Assembly (NCBI GenBank): GCA_024234365.1 | Contig: JACKOK010000001.1 | Span: 879,073-943,072, forward strand | Reading direction: 5' to 3' | Length of the DNA: 64,000 nt | Source: Pseudomonadales bacterium | GTDB lineage: Bacteria; Pseudomonadota; Gammaproteobacteria; Pseudomonadales; Pseudohongiellaceae | Part shown: in pieces, positions 35,880 through 44,750 of the stretch | Layout: the number at the start of each line of letters is the position of its first letter | Position numbering within the stretch: the first letter of the stretch is position 1 | Notes under the pieces: model-generated | What the model was told of the DNA's origin: nothing | Database searches by the model: none | What the model saw: only the letters and a program-made list of their open reading frames with translations | Made by a program: the position numbers and the translations under genes

Positions 35880-36191
35880 ATGTTCAAGCTGTGCTTCTTC
35901 GTGCCTGAGTCCCATCTGGAGCAGGTCAAGAATGCCGTATTCGCCGCCGGTGCCGGACGCATCGGCGATTACGAGCACTGTGCATGGCAGGTGCTGGGGC
36001 AGGGGCAGTTCCGGCCTCTTGCGGGCAGCCAGCCCTTCATCGGGCAGCAGAATGTGCTGGAGACGGTGGCGGAATATCGCGTGGAAATGGTCTGCGCAGA
36101 GGCCGCCATCGACGCAGCGGTAGCGGCCCTGCGACAGGCACATCCCTACGAGGAGCCTGCCTTCGACGTCACCAGGATTGAGCGGTATTGA
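35880..36191 (+). CDS. NIF3-like/YqfO-type small protein
   Basis: This 103-residue protein matches the small CutA-like YqfO domain of the NIF3 family, with KLCFFVPESHLEQVKNAVF and HPYEEPAFDV. It is probably trimeric by analogy with the domain; function is not established. It is likely co-transcribed with purL (3-nt gap). Its 3' end overlaps the convergent gene on the other strand by 23 bp. Confidence 0.82.
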   Translation: MFKLCFFVPESHLEQVKNAVFAAGAGRIGDYEHCAWQVLGQGQFRPLAGSQPFIGQQNVLETVAEYRVEMVCAEAAIDAAVAALRQAHPYEEPAFDVTRIERY

Positions 36192-36834
36192 GCTTGCTGT
36201 CGCTCAGGGTTACCTTCATCTCACCGACGCCCACACTCAGTTCCATCTTGCGGCTGCCTTCCCCGTAACCATAGACACTCTCTGACACCATGGCGCGGTG
36301 GTTTACCTGGTCACTGGCGCCACGCAGCTGTGCGCTGCCGACACCGGCAGAGCTTTCCACACGCCCGGCGAGGCTGCGCACGAGCGTGATATCCCCCTCA
36401 CCAACGCCCAGGTCCAGCGTCAGCTCGGTATCACCGAACTCGCCCTCGATGGCGCCGACTCCCATATTGATGCGGGTGCGTTCCACACTGGGCAGTTCGA
36501 CCCGCCAGTGTACCTTCACATGCTCGGTGTCATGATCCTTCAGGGACAGGCTCAGGCGATCGCCGTGGACTGTGTCCATCAACTCGATATCGGACACATC
36601 GTGCTTGCCCAGGACCCACATGCGGCGCGTGCCTTCCAGTTCCAGCTCCACTTTCAGTTCATTGCTTTGGCTGTGATGGATTTCCATGGTGCCGATGCTG
36701 CCGTCGATCTGCACTTCCTCGATGCCGTCAAGGGAGTAAGTGTAGTGGCGGATGGCTTCGTCCTCGGCGGCCATGGCATTGATGCCGCAGGCCAGTATGC
36801 TGATGCCGAACAGGGTAGGGGCAAGTGGTTTCAT
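36169..36834 (-). CDS. Exported beta-rich protein of unknown function (DUF4097-like)
   Basis: This 221-residue protein has a signal peptide (to about residue 22, ending INAMA) and a repetitive beta-strand pattern of alternating Gly/Asp/Thr and hydrophobic residues (GVGAIEGEFGDTELTLDLGVGEGDITL). This resembles the right-handed beta-helix of DUF4097/DUF2807 putative adhesin-like proteins. There is no enzyme motif. Its end overlaps the NIF3-like gene. Confidence 0.62.
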   Translation of the reverse strand: MKPLAPTLFGISILACGINAMAAEDEAIRHYTYSLDGIEEVQIDGSIGTMEIHHSQSNELKVELELEGTRRMWVLGKHDVSDIELMDTVHGDRLSLSLKDHDTEHVKVHWRVELPSVERTRINMGVGAIEGEFGDTELTLDLGVGEGDITLVRSLAGRVESSAGVGSAQLRGASDQVNHRAMVSESVYGYGEGSRKMELSVGVGEMKVTLSDSKLNTAQSW

Positions 36835-36942
36835 CTCGGGTTCCTCGTGTTTGGGATACCCAGGTATTGCAATGCCTGTGCCAGATGGTTATTTCTTTTT
36901 AAAACAATAAGATAGCTTTTCTTGAGGCAGCGAATGGCAGGT

Positions 36943-37548
36943 TCAGTGGTGAATTTCACCATCTTTGTGGTGGCTGTGGCTGAGCAGGCTCAGCCTGAGG
37001 GTGTGCTGTTCATCGTAACGCAGGTCAAACATGCGCACGGGGAACAGGGTTTGTCGGCGATCGTCAAAGTATTGTTCCAGCGCGCGTCTTACCACGGTGA
37101 AGGCAATCTCGTCCCAGGGAATCTCTTCTTCCCGGAACAGGGCTACTTCCAGGCTTTCCGGGCCCGGGTCGAAGTCTGCGCTGTGCAGCTTGCCCAGAAA
37201 GAACAGATAGACCTGGTTGATGTCGGGCAGATTGAACAGGCTGTAGAGCTGGCAGTCCTCGGGCTGCAACTGTGCGCCGGCCTCTTCCCGTGTCTCGCGG
37301 ATGGCGCCTTCGAGGGTGGATTCCCCGTTTTCCATGAAGCCGGCGGGCAGGGTCCATTTGCCCAGGCGCGGCTCGATGGCACGGCGGCACAGCAATACCC
37401 GGTCGCCGAACACGGGCAAGGTGCCGACAATATTATTGGGGTTCTGATAGAACACGACATCGCATTGCAGGCAGCAATCGCGGAGTTTGTCGTCACCGGG
37501 CGGGATGTGGCGGGTGATGGGGCCGGCGCAGTGTTGGCAGTACTTCAT
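36943..37548 (-). CDS. Nudix hydrolase with N-terminal zinc ribbon
   Basis: This 201-residue Nudix enzyme cleaves a nucleoside diphosphate linked to another group. The Nudix box GFMENGESTLEGAIRETREE (about residues 66-85) contains the full GX5EX7REUXEEXG pattern. The N-terminus carries CQHC and CCLQC, a zinc ribbon as in NudC-like and related hydrolases. The start MKYCQHC at 37548 is chosen because it begins the ribbon; the open frame extends to 37584. The exact substrate is unknown. Confidence 0.88.
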   Translation of the reverse strand: MKYCQHCAGPITRHIPPGDDKLRDCCLQCDVVFYQNPNNIVGTLPVFGDRVLLCRRAIEPRLGKWTLPAGFMENGESTLEGAIRETREEAGAQLQPEDCQLYSLFNLPDINQVYLFFLGKLHSADFDPGPESLEVALFREEEIPWDEIAFTVVRRALEQYFDDRRQTLFPVRMFDLRYDEQHTLRLSLLSHSHHKDGEIHH

Positions 37549-37611
37549 GGCCCGCATCATACTCCAATCCGCTGCGGGGAACACTGTCGTTCCCGCAGCG
37601 GCGGAAGCGGC

Positions 37612-39021
37612 TCAGGGCTGCAGCAGGCGAATGATGCCGTCGTGCTTGTTGAGCAGGTAGATCTGGCTGTCCGGGCCATAGCCGAAGCGCAGGTCGGCGC
37701 GTTGGGCGGGTTCATCGCCTGCCGCCCGGTTTGTGTCCTGGATGAGCTGCAGGAAGGTCTTGGTCTGCCCGCCATCGTTGATCAGAATGCGGCGAATTGC
37801 GGCCTGCCCGCCCTGACTGTCGGCATCGGCATCAATATAGAACAGCTCGCCGCTGGGGTTGTCGCCAAACACGATCTTGCCCTGCAGGGCCGCAATGGTA
37901 TTGCTGCGGTAGACCACCAGCCCGGTGATGGCGACCTGGCGCTGAAACAGCGGGTCGGCATGATCGTATTCCGCGACAGGCCAGGTGATGCCCGCTGCGC
38001 TGCGGGGATTGTCCAGGCTGACCTCGCGGTTCACATAACGGTAGCTGCCTTCCCAGGTGTTCCAGCCCAGGTTGGCACCGGAGTTGACCGGTGAGATTTC
38101 CTCGACCTGGTTCTGACCGATATCGGCCAGATACATGCGGCCATTGCTGCTGTCCCAGTTGAAGCGTTGTGGGTTGCGCACTCCGTAGGCATAGATCTCG
38201 CCGCGTGTGTTGTCGCGATCATCGTTGGCAAAAGGGTTGCTGGCGGGAATGCCGTACTGGCCATTGCTGCTGTCGTTTCCGAGTGGGTCCACGCGCAGGA
38301 TCTTGCCAAAGTAGCTGTTCAGATTCTGCCCGGCATTCAGCGGGTCACCGCCACTGCCACCATCGGCCAGGCCGACATAGAGCAGGCCGTAGTCTTCATC
38401 GCCGGGAGCGGCCAGAGGATTGAAGGCGATCTGCCCGCCGTTGTGGTTGGGGAAGGGCTGGGCGGCACGAAAGAGCACGCGTGGTGCATCGCCATCATAG
38501 GTGGCGGCCTGTGGGTTCCGGGCACTCCATTCCAGCAACACGGTGTCGTGGCTGCGACGTTCGCCGCCGGAGACAAAGTCGGGTGCTGGTTCGGTGTTGC
38601 CGGTGTCGGTATAGGTGTAGAACTTGCCGTAGCCCGGCGTGCCGGCCTGGGTGAACTGCGGATGGAAGGCGAAGCTCTGCAGGCCGCGCTCATTACCGGC
38701 AGACATGACGCGCACCTGCCATTCAGGGGCGTTGATGTCGACATACAGATGGACATTGCTGCCATCGGCATTCATGGCGTAGAGCTGGCCGGTCATGGCG
38801 CTGACGATGCGCTGTCCGCTGCCGGGTTCCGTCACCATGTGCATGAGTCGCGGGGCAAAACCGGCGTCATCGTCGGGAATACGGGCAAACTCGCTGACAT
38901 GCAGGGTGATGATGTCGCGGTTGGCTTCGATGGGCGTGCCGAAGGGGTTGGTGCTGCCGGCCTGGGCCAGCACGGTGCTGGAGCCGAGAGCGAGCAGGCC
39001 GATAAGGGCGGTGCGGAACAT
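37612..39021 (-). CDS. Exported PQQ-dependent sugar dehydrogenase-like protein (GSDH family)
   Basis: This 469-residue protein has a signal peptide (to about residue 20, ending VLAQA) and a six-bladed propeller of the glucose/sorbosone dehydrogenase family. RGLQSFAFHPQF, NHNGGQIAFNP, ADGGSGGDPLNAGQNLNSYFGKILRVDP and YAYGVRNPQRFNWD are family signatures for calcium and PQQ or substrate binding. It likely oxidises a sugar or polyol in the periplasm; the substrate is not determined. ATG 39021 starts the signal peptide. DUF2272 lies just upstream on the same strand, separated by a strong hairpin. Confidence 0.87.
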   Translation of the reverse strand: MFRTALIGLLALGSSTVLAQAGSTNPFGTPIEANRDIITLHVSEFARIPDDDAGFAPRLMHMVTEPGSGQRIVSAMTGQLYAMNADGSNVHLYVDINAPEWQVRVMSAGNERGLQSFAFHPQFTQAGTPGYGKFYTYTDTGNTEPAPDFVSGGERRSHDTVLLEWSARNPQAATYDGDAPRVLFRAAQPFPNHNGGQIAFNPLAAPGDEDYGLLYVGLADGGSGGDPLNAGQNLNSYFGKILRVDPLGNDSSNGQYGIPASNPFANDDRDNTRGEIYAYGVRNPQRFNWDSSNGRMYLADIGQNQVEEISPVNSGANLGWNTWEGSYRYVNREVSLDNPRSAAGITWPVAEYDHADPLFQRQVAITGLVVYRSNTIAALQGKIVFGDNPSGELFYIDADADSQGGQAAIRRILINDGGQTKTFLQLIQDTNRAAGDEPAQRADLRFGYGPDSQIYLLNKHDGIIRLLQP

Positions 39022-39138
39022 GGAGTATCTCCGAAAACTGATGCGGTAAGTGGATGTCCGGCGGGCACGGCAGGGTGCCCGGGTGCCTATTGTAACGCCG
39101 GGGGGCACTCGTCAGGGGGGCGTTTGTCGCAAGCCAGG

Positions 39139-39173
39139 GCCTGTTCACACTATTTGGATTCGTGTGAACAGGC
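39139..39173. repeat. Perfect 12-bp inverted repeat between the DUF2272 and sugar dehydrogenase genes
   Basis: GCCTGTTCACAC (39139-39150) pairs perfectly with GTGTGAACAGGC (39162-39173) around an 11-nt loop. Its right arm touches the DUF2272 stop codon. No T tract follows on either strand, so it may be a terminator without a U-run, an mRNA-stabilising hairpin, or part of a small dispersed repeat. Confidence 0.7.
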
Positions 39174-40177
39174 TAGCAGTCAGTGGAGGGTTTTAACGGA
39201 TCGATCGCGGGCAGGTTTGTTACGAGACAGGCCTTGTCTTGCAGACTGGGAGCGTGGTCCAGGGCATCCGCTTCAATCTCCTCGGCCTGGAGCTGCAGAT
39301 GGGCGAACAGCGGGCGTCCATTATCTGCAACAGGATGCAGGGGATGTTCATCATCGCGGGTGGCGGGTATCACTTTCATGCGTACCGTGGCGCGCACATT
39401 GCCGCCAATGACAGAAATCTGTTCCTGTGCCTCATCGACTTTGACCACGATATCGCAGTGCGTGCGGGCTCCCACCCCGAGCTGGCTGCGCCGTTCTGTC
39501 AGGCTGCGATAGGCGGGGCGGCTGCCACGGCACAACAGATCCCCCGGCTGAATGCGTTGTTCACCGATGCCGTAGGCGCGATAGGCAGCACGCTCGTCGC
39601 CTGTATCGCTGGCCACAATGGCCTGATCGATATAGCTGTGGTGAGCGATGGCACGGCGAAACTGCGCCGGATCGCCGAGACCGCTTTCGCACATCACCCA
39701 GGAGATGAAGGCCGCCGACCAGGCATTGTGCCAACGTTCACCGATGCCCTTGTTCTGCCAGGCGCTGTTCTGCCCTTGCACGATCCAGTCGCTGTCCGGG
39801 GTGGCGGCCCAGTAGCCGGCAATGGAGCTGGCGACTCTGGCGCTTTGTTCAGGGCTGAGACGAGGGTAGACGAAGGGGCGGCGGGGCTCATTGCGTGCAG
39901 GTGGGGTGCGGGGCTGCACATCGGCGCTGTAGCCGAACCAGGCCCATTCCTGCACGGCGGTATCGACAATGCGGCGGCGCAGTTGGGAAAGCGGCATGGC
40001 CTGACAACTGCGATCCACGATGCGCATGTTTCCGGGTTCGCCTTCGATGCGTTCGGAAGGGGCGCGCACATCCAGCACACTGCGGGGCAGGCGCTCTGCA
40101 TAGCCGCCCTCCTGCCCCCACAATGGGGTGACAGAAAGGCTGGTGACCAGCAGCAGGGGAGGCAGCGTCAGTCGCAC
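39173..40177 (-). CDS. Exported DUF2272-domain protein
   Basis: This 334-residue protein has a signal peptide (to about residue 21) and the DUF2272 core AWSAAFISWVMCESGL, with the conserved Cys, followed by HHSYIDQAI, GDLLCRG and THCDIVVKV. The Cys/His/Asp arrangement resembles papain-like NlpC/CHAP amidases, so it may act on cell wall or another amide bond (inference). No operon partner is clear. Confidence 0.78.
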   Translation of the reverse strand: MRLTLPPLLLVTSLSVTPLWGQEGGYAERLPRSVLDVRAPSERIEGEPGNMRIVDRSCQAMPLSQLRRRIVDTAVQEWAWFGYSADVQPRTPPARNEPRRPFVYPRLSPEQSARVASSIAGYWAATPDSDWIVQGQNSAWQNKGIGERWHNAWSAAFISWVMCESGLGDPAQFRRAIAHHSYIDQAIVASDTGDERAAYRAYGIGEQRIQPGDLLCRGSRPAYRSLTERRSQLGVGARTHCDIVVKVDEAQEQISVIGGNVRATVRMKVIPATRDDEHPLHPVADNGRPLFAHLQLQAEEIEADALDHAPSLQDKACLVTNLPAIDPLKPSTDC

Positions 40178-40239
40178 GGGATATCCTGTTCGGGAGGATT
40201 GAATTCTGACCTTTGGCAGATGTCAGAAAGCGACCGGAA

Positions 40240-40941
40240 TCAGATGCGATTGATTTCGCAGTGCAGCCGGAATTTCTTGGACGTCATAAAGGCTTCGAGC
40301 TCGCGCAGACGTCCTTCCAGTGTCCTGAAAACCTCGGAGCATTCGCTGATCGACATGGCAATCTGTGCATCCTCCGCAAATTCGGCAGACTCCTCCGGGC
40401 TGGCATCCGGAACCTCCTCGTAGGCGGCAGTCTGCTCATCGCGGTGATGGCGGCGACGATGACGATGGCGACGACGGCGCGAGGGGGCCTCGGGGTTGCG
40501 CTCCAGCACAACCCAGCAGACGCCGTAGGCGAAGAAGGTGAACGGGCCGAAGAAGAAAAATGACATCAGAGTGAAGAAACGTACCCACACCGCGCGGACT
40601 TCCAGATAGTCGGCAATGCCGCTGCAGACCCCGGCCACGCGGGCGTTATAGGGGTTGCGGTAGAGCTGTTTGTGGTAGTCCACGTTGCGAAAATGCTGCG
40701 CGGGCCGTGAACCGGCGATCATGTGACGGACGGCGCCCTCGGCATCCTCTCTGTCCTGCTTCAGCCACCAGTAGGCGATGAAGTAGACCAGAATCAGTGT
40801 CGGCCAGATCAGGCAGGCGAGCAGACACAGAATCCTCACCACAACGGTTGGCACTTCCAGATAATCGGCAACGCTGGCGCATACGCCGAGGAAGCGGCGA
40901 TTTTTCCGGTTGAGCCGGAACTGGTTAGTCTGCGCGCTCAT
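40240..40941 (-). CDS. pspC: Tandem PspC-domain envelope-stress protein
   Basis: This 233-residue membrane protein carries two PspC domains: the first at about 10-65 (RFLGVCASVADYLEVP then a hydrophobic helix) and the second at about 95-150 (VAGVCSGIADYLEVR, then helices). A very basic stretch RRRRHRHRRRHHR follows near residue 155, then an acidic tail. PspC works with PspB and PspA to sense inner-membrane damage. E. coli PspC has one domain, so this is a fused or duplicated form. GGAGGG precedes the start and the gene overlaps pspB by 17 nt. Confidence 0.88.
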   Translation of the reverse strand: MSAQTNQFRLNRKNRRFLGVCASVADYLEVPTVVVRILCLLACLIWPTLILVYFIAYWWLKQDREDAEGAVRHMIAGSRPAQHFRNVDYHKQLYRNPYNARVAGVCSGIADYLEVRAVWVRFFTLMSFFFFGPFTFFAYGVCWVVLERNPEAPSRRRRHRHRRRHHRDEQTAAYEEVPDASPEESAEFAEDAQIAMSISECSEVFRTLEGRLRELEAFMTSKKFRLHCEINRI

Positions 40942-41164
40942 GCTGTTCCCTCCAGTCCGGTACCTCGGCGTCGAGAATGGCTTCCAGGGTGTCGATGCGA
41001 TTGCTCATGGACTGGGCCATGGCCGACAGTTCCCGGATGTCATACTGGGTTTCCGCAGACTGTTTGACCTTCTTCTCACGACGCTGGTAGAGAATGAAGA
41101 TCCACAGCGTAATGAAACCGCCGATGATCGAAATGAGCGCGATTGCGAATGTGAAAAAATCCAT
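40925..41164 (-). CDS. pspB: Phage-shock protein B
   Basis: This 79-residue protein has one N-terminal membrane helix (about 4-25) followed by a helix ending LEAILDAEVPDWRE, the signature end of PspB. PspB helps relay envelope stress to release PspF from PspA. It lies between pspA and pspC in the same operon, 28 nt after pspA and overlapping pspC. Confidence 0.85.
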   Translation of the reverse strand: MDFFTFAIALISIIGGFITLWIFILYQRREKKVKQSAETQYDIRELSAMAQSMSNRIDTLEAILDAEVPDWREQHERAD

Positions 41165-41192
41165 TGGCAGTGCCCTTTAGCAAGATGCGTGT

Positions 41193-41849
41193 TTATTTCT
41201 TCAGTTTGTTCTTGATGTCCTGCAGTTCCTGGTCGATCTTCTCGCTTCGGGCCAGTTCCTCGAACTCGCTGTGCAGGTCGCGGCTTTCGCGGTTCATGCT
41301 CTCCACTTGGCCTTCCATGAGGTCGATTTTCTTCTCGTAGTACTCGAAGCGGTTCATGGCGCTGTCGATATTGTAATTGTGCAACTGGCGATTGACATCG
41401 ACGCGGGACTGCGTGGCCGTGGTGCGCATCACAATGGTTTTTTGACGAGCGCGGGCATCATTCAGTTTGGACTGCAGCTGGTCGATTTCACTGCCGAGTT
41501 TGTCGAGGGTCTCGTCCAGCTTGTGCATTTCGCTGTCGAGCATCTCGATGGTGGCATTGACGGCGGCCTTCTCCACCAGTGCCGCCTTGGCCAGGTCTTC
41601 GCGATCCTTGCTCAGGGCCAGTTCCGCCTTCTGCTGCCAGTCGGCCGCCTGCTTGCGCAGCTGTTCGGCGCGGCGATGCAGGGTTTTCTTCTCGGCAATG
41701 ACCTTGGCGGTGCCACTGCGCACCTCCACCAGCGTCTCTTCCATCTCCTGAATGACCATGCGGATCATTTTTTCGGGGTTCTCCGCCTTGTCCAGCAAAG
41801 AACTGATGTTGGAATTGATGATGTCGGACAAGCGTGAAAATATGCTCAT
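41193..41849 (-). CDS. pspA: Phage-shock protein A (PspA/IM30)
   Basis: This 218-residue protein is almost entirely coiled coil (EKAAVNATIEMLDSEMHKLD and similar heptads) with the family start MSIFSRLSDIINSN and KAENPEKMIRMVIQEMEE. PspA coats damaged inner membrane and, when free, inhibits the activator PspF. A sigma-54 promoter lies 70-85 bp upstream and pspF is divergent, as in E. coli. Confidence 0.95.
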   Translation of the reverse strand: MSIFSRLSDIINSNISSLLDKAENPEKMIRMVIQEMEETLVEVRSGTAKVIAEKKTLHRRAEQLRKQAADWQQKAELALSKDREDLAKAALVEKAAVNATIEMLDSEMHKLDETLDKLGSEIDQLQSKLNDARARQKTIVMRTTATQSRVDVNRQLHNYNIDSAMNRFEYYEKKIDLMEGQVESMNRESRDLHSEFEELARSEKIDQELQDIKNKLKK

Positions 41850-41918
41850 TTGTCTTCATTCCTCTCGTTGAATCGAAGGGCTTGCGATCAAGCGGTTTCC
41901 TGTCTGTGTCAGAGGAAA

Positions 41919-41934
41919 AGCAGAAAGCGTGCCA
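41919..41934 (-). promoter_or_regulatory. Sigma-54 promoter of the pspABC operon
   Basis: On the minus strand TGGCAC, GCTTT and CTGCT form a TGGCAC-N5-TTGCW-like element with GG and GC exactly 10 bp apart, as sigma-54 requires. It lies about 70 bp before pspA, and the sigma-54 activator pspF is encoded divergently next to it. Confidence 0.85.
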
Positions 41935-42081
41935 CAAACCAGACGTTCTCCAAGCTCATGATTTTTAATGGGAAAATAATTCGTTCGGCGATGAGGGTTG
42001 TGCATGGATGGTGAAAACCCATAACAAGTGGTATTTTTCGCACGTTCTCGCCCGTCTTCATCTGCCCACAGGAGTGCCACG

Positions 42082-43107
42082 ATGCCAGCCGAAATGTCCG
42101 CTCCGCGGATGATAGGAGAATCCGCCGTCTTTCTCGAGATGCAGGAGCACGTTTCCCTGGTGGCGCCGCTGAACAAGCCGGTGCTGATCGTGGGGGAGCG
42201 GGGCACGGGCAAGGAGCTGATTGCCGCCCGCCTGCATTATCTCTCTCCGCGTTGGCAGCAGAATTTTCTCAAGATCAATTGCGCCGCCTTCAGTGACTCG
42301 CTGCTGGAGGCGCAGCTTTTCGGCCACGAGGCCGGGGCGTTTACCGGGGCCAGCGGCCAGAAGAAGGGCTATTTTGAGCGCGCCGATGGCGGCACCCTGT
42401 TTCTGGATGAGCTGGCCACCACGCCCATGGCCGTGCAGGAAAAAATACTGCGCATCATCGAGTACGGGGAACTGGAGCGCCTGGGGGGAAGCCAGACCCT
42501 GAAGGTGGACGTGCGCATCGTCGCTGCCACCAACGAGGATTTACCAACACTGGCCCGCCAGGGCAAATTCCGTGAAGACCTGCTCGACCGCCTTGCCTTC
42601 GATGTCATTACGCTCCCTCCGCTGCGGGCCCGTGCCGAAGACATCATGATTCTGGCCGAACATTTTGCAGTGGGCATGGTGAAGGAGATGGGCGGGGAGT
42701 ATTTTCATGGTTTCAACACGAATATGGAGCGCATGCTGCTGACCCATTCCTGGCCTGGCAATGTCCGTGAGTTGAAGAACGTGGTGGAACGCGCCGTGTA
42801 TCAGTGCCCCGACCGGCAGATTGCCCGCCTGGTGTTCAATCCCTTTGAATCCCCTTACCGGCTGAGCAGCAGTGTCGTGCCCGACACTACCGAGGCTCCG
42901 GCACAGGCTGTCGCAGGCTCGGCGGTCCCCGATCTGAGTGAGGCCGAGACGCTGGATTTTGTGAAGCATGTGCAGGAGTACGAAATCGATCTGCTCAAGC
43001 AGGCGATGAAGCGCTGCCAGTTCAACCAGCGCAAGGCCGCCGATTTTCTGCAGATGAGCTATCATCAGTTGCGCGGCTATCTGCGCAAATATGATCTGTT
43101 GGGTTGA
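42082..43107 (+). CDS. pspF: Sigma-54-dependent transcriptional activator PspF
   Basis: This 341-residue AAA+ activator drives the psp operon. Walker A is GERGTGKE at 38-45, the sigma-54 contact loop GAFTGA at 85-90, Walker B LFLDE at 106-110, and a C-terminal Fis-type helix-turn-helix (FNQRKAADFLQMSYHQLRGYL). There is no N-terminal receiver domain, as in PspF, which is controlled by PspA. AGGAG lies 7 nt before ATG 42082, so the longer frame from 42028 is not used. Confidence 0.96.
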   Translation: MPAEMSAPRMIGESAVFLEMQEHVSLVAPLNKPVLIVGERGTGKELIAARLHYLSPRWQQNFLKINCAAFSDSLLEAQLFGHEAGAFTGASGQKKGYFERADGGTLFLDELATTPMAVQEKILRIIEYGELERLGGSQTLKVDVRIVAATNEDLPTLARQGKFREDLLDRLAFDVITLPPLRARAEDIMILAEHFAVGMVKEMGGEYFHGFNTNMERMLLTHSWPGNVRELKNVVERAVYQCPDRQIARLVFNPFESPYRLSSSVVPDTTEAPAQAVAGSAVPDLSEAETLDFVKHVQEYEIDLLKQAMKRCQFNQRKAADFLQMSYHQLRGYLRKYDLLG

Positions 43108-43186
43108 GAGCAGACATTAGCTGTATATTTTTTGATCTGTGGTGATATAGTGGCGCCACGCACCTGCAGTCGTGGACGCCACCTTC

Positions 43187-44749
43187 ATGGATTTCCAGTT
43201 TCCTGCCATCAATTACCTCTATCTCCTGGCCTGTATCCTTGCGTTGACGCTCAGTTATGTCAGCCGGGATCAGTGCCGGGAGAGTACGGGACGCTACTGG
43301 ATTGCGGTGCTGTTCAGTTTTGTGATCTGGACCGCAGGTGAGTTCCTGGCCAATATCGGCACAACGCTGAGCTGGCAATTGGGCTTCCAGAGGTTGGTGT
43401 ATCTGGGGGTGGTGTGCGGCGTTGTCAGTTGGCTGCTGTTTGCCATCCGCTTTTCCGGTAACCAGCGCTGGTTGACGCCGGGAGTGCTCTGTGTGCTGAT
43501 GCTGGTGCCGGTGCTTACACTGCTCCAGGTGGGCACGGTGGAATGGCATTCCCTGTTCTATCGAAGTGTGGCTCTGGTAAGCCGCAACGATTACAAGGTG
43601 TTGGAAATCGATTACGGCACGGGCTTCTGGGTGCAGATCATTTTCTGCAGCTATTTGTACACCCTCACCGGCTCCGCGTTGCTGATCGCTACCAGTCTGC
43701 AGCAACCAAGCCTGTATCGCACACAGACCACGCTGATTGTGCTGGCGGCGGCTATTCCCCTGCTCGTCAACGTCTATTTCATCTTCGGTGGAGACTTTGC
43801 GGGTGGGTTTGATCCGACCTCGCTGTTTTTCGTCTTCAGTGCAATTCTCGTAACAATAGCCACCCGGCACTATTTCTTTCTCCGGCTTGCGCCCATGGCG
43901 CGGGACCTGGTGTTCCGCAATATCAACAGCGGTGTGCTGGTGGTGAATCACGCCCAGCAGGTAACGGATGTCAATCCGGCGTTTACCGATATTGCGCGAC
44001 TCGACCTCGACCAGTTGATCGGCATGCCGCTGGACGAGGTGCTGCAGGCAACATTCGATACCACGGCCATGCATCAGGATGGCAGTGTTTACACGGGGCG
44101 CCTGGTCTCCCGTTACAAGGCGCGGCAGTTTGATATCAGCAGTATGCCGATCAAGGGCTACCGCAATGAAATTCAGGGCTATCTGATTCTGCTGAGCGAT
44201 GTGACACAGATTCAGCGGGCAATGGATGAGATCAGCCGCCTTGCGCACACCGACCTGTTGACCCAGCTGCCCAATCGTCGCGCCCTGATCGACTGGTTCA
44301 ACGATCTGTCGGATATCGATCTCATGTTTCGTCCGGTCCTGGTGGCCATGGCGGATCTTGATCATTTCAAGGCCCTGAACGATACCCATGGCCATCACTG
44401 CGGTGACTATGTGCTCAAGGAAGTGGCAGATTTGATCAGCCATCATCTGGGTACAGGCGATATTGTTGCCCGCTGGGGAGGGGAGGAATTCTGTCTGGTA
44501 TTGACCGGGCGTGACTGGCAGGAGGGCGAGGGTTTCCTGGAAATGTTGCGCAAGGCGATAGAGGATCATGTATTCCATTACGAGGGCAGGGATATACATG
44601 TGACGGTGACACTCGGCATGGTACAGCGCGAAGCGGGTGAGGCGCTGGAATACAGCATTCGACGGGCGGACCTGATGATGTATGATGGCAAGCGCCGTGG
44701 GCGCAATACTGTCGCCAGGGGTATGGATCCGCAACGAATGCAGTCATGA
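43187..44749 (+). CDS. Diguanylate cyclase with 7-helix membrane sensor and PAS domain
   Basis: This 520-residue protein has seven N-terminal membrane helices (about residues 5-220, 7TM histidine-kinase-like sensor), a PAS domain (FRNINSGVLVVNHAQQV) and a GGDEF domain with an intact GGEEF site (ARWGGEEFCLVLTG). It should make cyclic-di-GMP. The signal is unknown. ATG 43187 is chosen, but GTG 43172 is also possible because neither has a strong ribosome site. It follows pspF by 79 bp on the same strand; a link to envelope stress is conceivable but unproven. Confidence 0.9.
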   Translation: MDFQFPAINYLYLLACILALTLSYVSRDQCRESTGRYWIAVLFSFVIWTAGEFLANIGTTLSWQLGFQRLVYLGVVCGVVSWLLFAIRFSGNQRWLTPGVLCVLMLVPVLTLLQVGTVEWHSLFYRSVALVSRNDYKVLEIDYGTGFWVQIIFCSYLYTLTGSALLIATSLQQPSLYRTQTTLIVLAAAIPLLVNVYFIFGGDFAGGFDPTSLFFVFSAILVTIATRHYFFLRLAPMARDLVFRNINSGVLVVNHAQQVTDVNPAFTDIARLDLDQLIGMPLDEVLQATFDTTAMHQDGSVYTGRLVSRYKARQFDISSMPIKGYRNEIQGYLILLSDVTQIQRAMDEISRLAHTDLLTQLPNRRALIDWFNDLSDIDLMFRPVLVAMADLDHFKALNDTHGHHCGDYVLKEVADLISHHLGTGDIVARWGGEEFCLVLTGRDWQEGEGFLEMLRKAIEDHVFHYEGRDIHVTVTLGMVQREAGEALEYSIRRADLMMYDGKRRGRNTVARGMDPQRMQS

Positions 44750-44750
44750 C

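Noticed and set aside
43022..44734. Long minus-strand open frame opposite the diguanylate cyclase
   Set aside because: Low-complexity His/Gln-rich translation typical of antisense frames; the plus-strand GGDEF protein is clear.
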